Source of the DNA: Macrostomum hystrix
Taxonomy: Eukaryota > Platyhelminthes > Macrostomidae
Reading direction: 5' to 3'
DNA: 64,000 nucleotides
Assembly: GCA_950097015.1 (NCBI GenBank)
Contig: CATNEN010000008.1
Span: 2,046,001-2,110,000, forward strand
Position 1 is the stretch's first letter; each line of letters opens with the position of its first letter. Shown here piece by piece: positions 61,001 through 64,000 of the stretch. Under the pieces are notes generated by a model, which worked only from the letters and a program-made list of their open reading frames with translations, was not told the DNA's origin and did not search any database. The position numbers were made by a program, and so were the translations under genes.

Positions 61001-61939
61001 CCCCTCATCTGTCTCTCCTTATCTGTCTCCCGATCTCTACCCTTATATATTTTTAACTCCAAGTGCAGTTCCTGATTCTTCATCCGAAGCTACGCAGGCA
61101 ATATTTTCGGTGCCTCTCACCTGTTTTCCAATGGTTTTATTTCTTCCGCGACAGAATTTCTTGAATGTCTTCCTTGCAATGCCACAGTCGGTTGTGGTCA
61201 CTGAAGATTTTTTTGTTTTTTTTAATGAAAACCTGAACACACTACTGACTATTTCAATTATAAGTAGATCATCAAGCTAGAATGTTTTTATTCCATGGCG
61301 CATTGAGGTCGATTATCTTCAGATCCAGCCTTGTACTTCCTTGCTTAGCAGGGTCGATTAACCCACGGCTAACAAGGTCGATTATCCTAAGATTATCATA
61401 ATCGATTATACTACGATTTTAAAAGTAGATTATCCTAAGATTATAAAAGTGGATTATCCTGAGATTATCAAAGTAGATTATCCTAAGATTATCAAAGTGG
61501 ATTATCCTAAGATCATCAAATTACATTATCCTATGACTATTAAAGTACATTATCCTATGATTATCAAAGTACATTATCCTATGATTATCAAAGTACATTA
61601 TCCTATGATTATCAAAGTACATTATCCTACGATGTATTCTGATTATCAATGTCGATTATCTTACGATAATCTAGAAAGTGCACAAATTCTTTGCTTTGCT
61701 GGTCAACATGCAGATTGACTATTATACCAGACGAAGTCCTAATGGCCCAGTTATAGACTAGTACACACACTGCACTGTACAACCATGCAGTATTATCCCA
61801 CGACACACTCTTCCCTAGCTTCACTCCAAAGCAATGCACTGTTATTTTGGGGTGCAAATGCATATTTTCACTTACAGTTTAGCTCATCTAAAAGCTGGTT
61901 CAGCTGACACAAATCCTGTTTGGACAGCTTGCCTCCCAT
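58095..61939 (-). CDS. EF-hand calcium-binding protein, calcineurin B/NCS-like
   Basis: Five minus-strand exons join in phase: 61939-61876, 61200-61121, 58836-58668, 58552-58392 and 58190-58095, giving 189 residues plus stop (TAG). Every junction has GT and AG. Three canonical EF loops are seen: DTNGDGQLDLIE (75-86), DRDRSGMIDRRE (111-122) and DLDGNERIERKE (157-168), the last split across the exon 4/5 joint. A first, degenerate loop lies at about 38-49 and lacks acidic ligands. The N-terminus MGGKLSK fits an N-myristoylation signal (Gly at 2, Ser at 6). Length, a silent first EF-hand and the myristoyl motif recall the calcineurin B, CIB and neuronal calcium sensor families, which relay calcium signals to membrane-bound partners. 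I cannot choose between these subfamilies. The second exon is tiny (80 bases) and was found because the flanking phases required it. Confidence 0.88.
58230..58375. repeat. CTCCT-rich microsatellite in EF-hand intron 4
   Basis: Repeated TCTCCTCTCCTCTCCTCTCC on the plus strand; on the sense strand of the gene it is purine-rich. It fills most of the intron 58191-58391. Confidence 0.95.
58905..61035. repeat. 25/26-bp minisatellite filling EF-hand intron 2
   Basis: About 85 units with the core CCCCTCATCTGTCTCCCCTC. Variants with CCCGCC, CTTTCTCC or CCCCTTTATC recur in blocks, giving a higher-order pattern. The array makes up nearly all of the intron 58837-61120. Open frames of 700-800 codons on the plus strand are artefacts. 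Confidence 0.97.
61385..61645. repeat. 24-bp minisatellite in EF-hand intron 1
   Basis: ATTATCCTATGATTATCAAA plus four bases, about ten units, in the intron 61201-61875. Confidence 0.93.
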
Positions 61940-62280
61940 GATTGTTTGATGTATTGGAAAATTAAAGTGCTATATTGTGTTTAAAAGTAAAGGATTAAAA
62001 TTACTTTTCGACTTAAGCTCGCAAGCCGCTGCACAGTATGGCCGAACTTAATATATGATGCCGCAGCGAGCATTGTGCGCGCACTAAACTAAAGTACTTT
62101 TTCGGATGTTTCCGTTCGTTCCACCGCCCAACCCCCACCCCCAACTGCTGCTGCGATGGACAGAATGATAAGCAAGAAAAGAAAATGAAGTCTTTCATTT
62201 GTGTGCGCTTGTGGATGTGCACCACATGGCTGTGCCATTGTGAGGTGCTCGTTAAACATTGTAATGAGCATGAGTGAGAG
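61940..62280 (-). other. Upstream region of the EF-hand gene
   Basis: Unique sequence upstream of the start codon on the minus strand, presumed 5' UTR and promoter. No convincing TATA or other core element was identified. Confidence 0.4.
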
Positions 62281-64000
62281 TTATATAGTATAGACGGAGA
62301 GATGAGTAGCTATGAGCAGTGAGAGGGAGATGGGATACGGAGAGATGAGTAGCTATGAGCAGTGAGAGGGAGATGGGAGACGGAGAGATGAGTAGCTATG
62401 AGCAGTGAGAGGGAGATGGGAGACGGAGAGATGAGTAGCTATGAGTAGTGAGAGGGAGATGGGATACGGAGAGATGAGTAGCTATGAGCAGTGAGAGGGA
62501 GATGGGATACGGAGAGATGAGTAGCTATGAGCAGTGAGAGGGAGATGAGAGACGGAGAGATGAGTAGCTATGAGCAGTGAGAGGGAGATGGGAGACGGAG
62601 AGATGAGTAGCTATGAGCAGTGAGAGGGAGATGGGATACGGAGAGATGAGTAGCTATGAGCAGTGAGAGGGAGATGGGAGACGGAGAGATGAGTAGCTAT
62701 GAGCAGTGAGAGGGAGATGGGATACGGAGAGATGAGTAGCTATGAGCAGTGAGAGGGAGATGGGAGACGGAGAGATGAGTAGCTATGAGCAGTGAGAGGG
62801 AGATGAGAGGCGGAGAGATGAGTAGCTATGAGCAGTGAGAGGGAGATGAGACGCGGAGAGATGAGTAGCTATGAGCAGTGAGAGGGAGATGGGATACGGA
62901 GAGATGAGTAGCTATGAGCAGTGAGAGGGAGATGGGAGACGGAGAGATGAGTAGCTATGAACAGTGAGAGGGAGATGAGAGGCGGAGAGATGAGTAGCTA
63001 TGAGCAGTGAGAGGGAGATGAGACGCGGAGAGATGAGTAGCTATGAGCAGTGAGAGGGAGATGGGATACGGAGAGATGAGTAGCTATGAGCAGTGAGAGG
63101 GAGATGGGATACGGAGAGATGAGTAGCTATGAGCAGTGAGAGGGAGATGGGAGGCGGAGAGATGAGTAGCTATGAGCAGTGAGAGGGAGATGGGAGACGG
63201 AGAGATGAGTAGCTATGAGCAGTGAGAGAGAGATGGGATACGGAGAGATGAGTAGCTATGAACAGTGAGAGGGAGATGAGAGACGGAGAGATGAGTAGCT
63301 ATGAGCAGTGAGAGGGAGATGGGAGACGGAGAGATGAGTAGCTATGAGCAGTGAGAGGGAGATGGGAGACGGAGAGATGAGTAGCTATGAGCAGTGAGAG
63401 GGAGATGGGATACGGAGAGATGAGTAGCTATGAGCAGTGAGAGGGAGATGGGATACGGAGAGATGAGTAGCTATGAGCAGTGAGAGAGAGATGGGAGACG
63501 GAGAGATGAGTAGCTATGAGCAGTGAGAGAGAGATGGGATACGGAGAGATGAGTAGCTATGAACAGTGAGAGGGAGATGAGAGACGGAGAGATGAGTAGC
63601 TATGAGCAGTGAGAGGGAGATGGGAGACGGAGAGATGAGTAGCTATGAGTAGTGAGAGGGAGATGGGAGACGGAGAGATGAGTAGCTATGAGCAGTGAGA
63701 GGGAGATGGGAGACGGAGAGATGAGTAGCTATGAGCAGTGAGAGGGAGATGAGACGCGGAGAGATGAGTAGCTATGAGCAGTGAGAGGGAGATGGGATAC
63801 GGAGAGATGAGTAGCTATGAGCAGTGAGAGGGAGATGGGATACGGAGAGATGAGTAGCTATGAGCAGTGAGAGGGAGATGGGAGACCGAGAGATGAGTAG
63901 CTATGAGCAGTGAGAGGGAGATGGGAGACCGAGAGTTGAGTAGTGAGAGGGAGATGGGATACGGAGAGATGAGTAGCTATGAGCAGTGAGAGAGAGATGG
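62281..64000. repeat. 43-bp minisatellite running off the window end
   Basis: About 40 units with the core GATGAGTAGCTATGAGCAGT. The words GGGATACGG, GGGAGACGG, GAGACGCGG and GAGAGGCGG distinguish unit types that recur in the same order, showing block duplication. It is truncated only by the window edge. Confidence 0.98.

Noticed and set aside
58863..61280. Open frames of 720-805 codons on the plus strand
   Set aside because: They lie in the satellite of the EF-hand intron 2 on the opposite strand and are open in all three frames.

Overview
This is a eukaryotic (metazoan) nuclear window: spliced genes with GC-rich exons sit in AT-rich or low-complexity DNA. More than forty separate tandem-repeat (minisatellite) arrays with unit lengths from 4 to about 46 bp fill most of the rest. 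Four protein-coding genes can be reconstructed by joining exons whose GT/AG borders and reading phases fit. The gene content, a tRNA-derived SINE and the very high minisatellite load suggest a repeat-rich invertebrate, possibly a free-living flatworm (Macrostomum-like) or another lophotrochozoan. That assignment is inference only.

Layout. About 1-2 kb: two decayed arrays and a SINE with perfect 13-bp target-site duplications. 2.0-9.2 kb (+): the 3' five exons of a transmembrane ADAM protein of the catalytically inactive type (ADAM11/22/23-like). Its 5' end lies outside the window or was not recognised. 9.2-12.5 kb: two arrays sharing a GTTAGACA core. 12.9-19.7 kb (+): a complete five-exon LRR-ROC-COR (ROCO) gene of 1024 residues without a kinase, MFHAS1-like. 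19.8-27.3 kb: arrays. 27.66-30.56 kb (-): a two-exon M13 (neprilysin/ECE) family type II membrane protein of 772 residues that lacks the zinc-binding core. 30.6-58.0 kb: a gene desert of arrays and unannotated spacers, including an inverted pair of arrays of one 37-bp unit. 58.1-61.9 kb (-): a five-exon EF-hand protein of 189 residues with an N-myristoylation-like start. 62.3 kb to the end: a 43-bp array that runs off the window.

The four genes do not form an obvious pathway. Two encode extracellular metalloprotease folds that have lost their zinc ligands (ADAM and M13). One is a GTPase-domain scaffold and one a calcium sensor. Most introns above about 200 bp contain their own private minisatellite, so intron length here is largely set by tandem-repeat growth. 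Long open frames inside arrays result from repeat periodicity and are not reported as genes. No CRISPR array, rRNA gene or intact transposase/reverse-transcriptase gene was seen.
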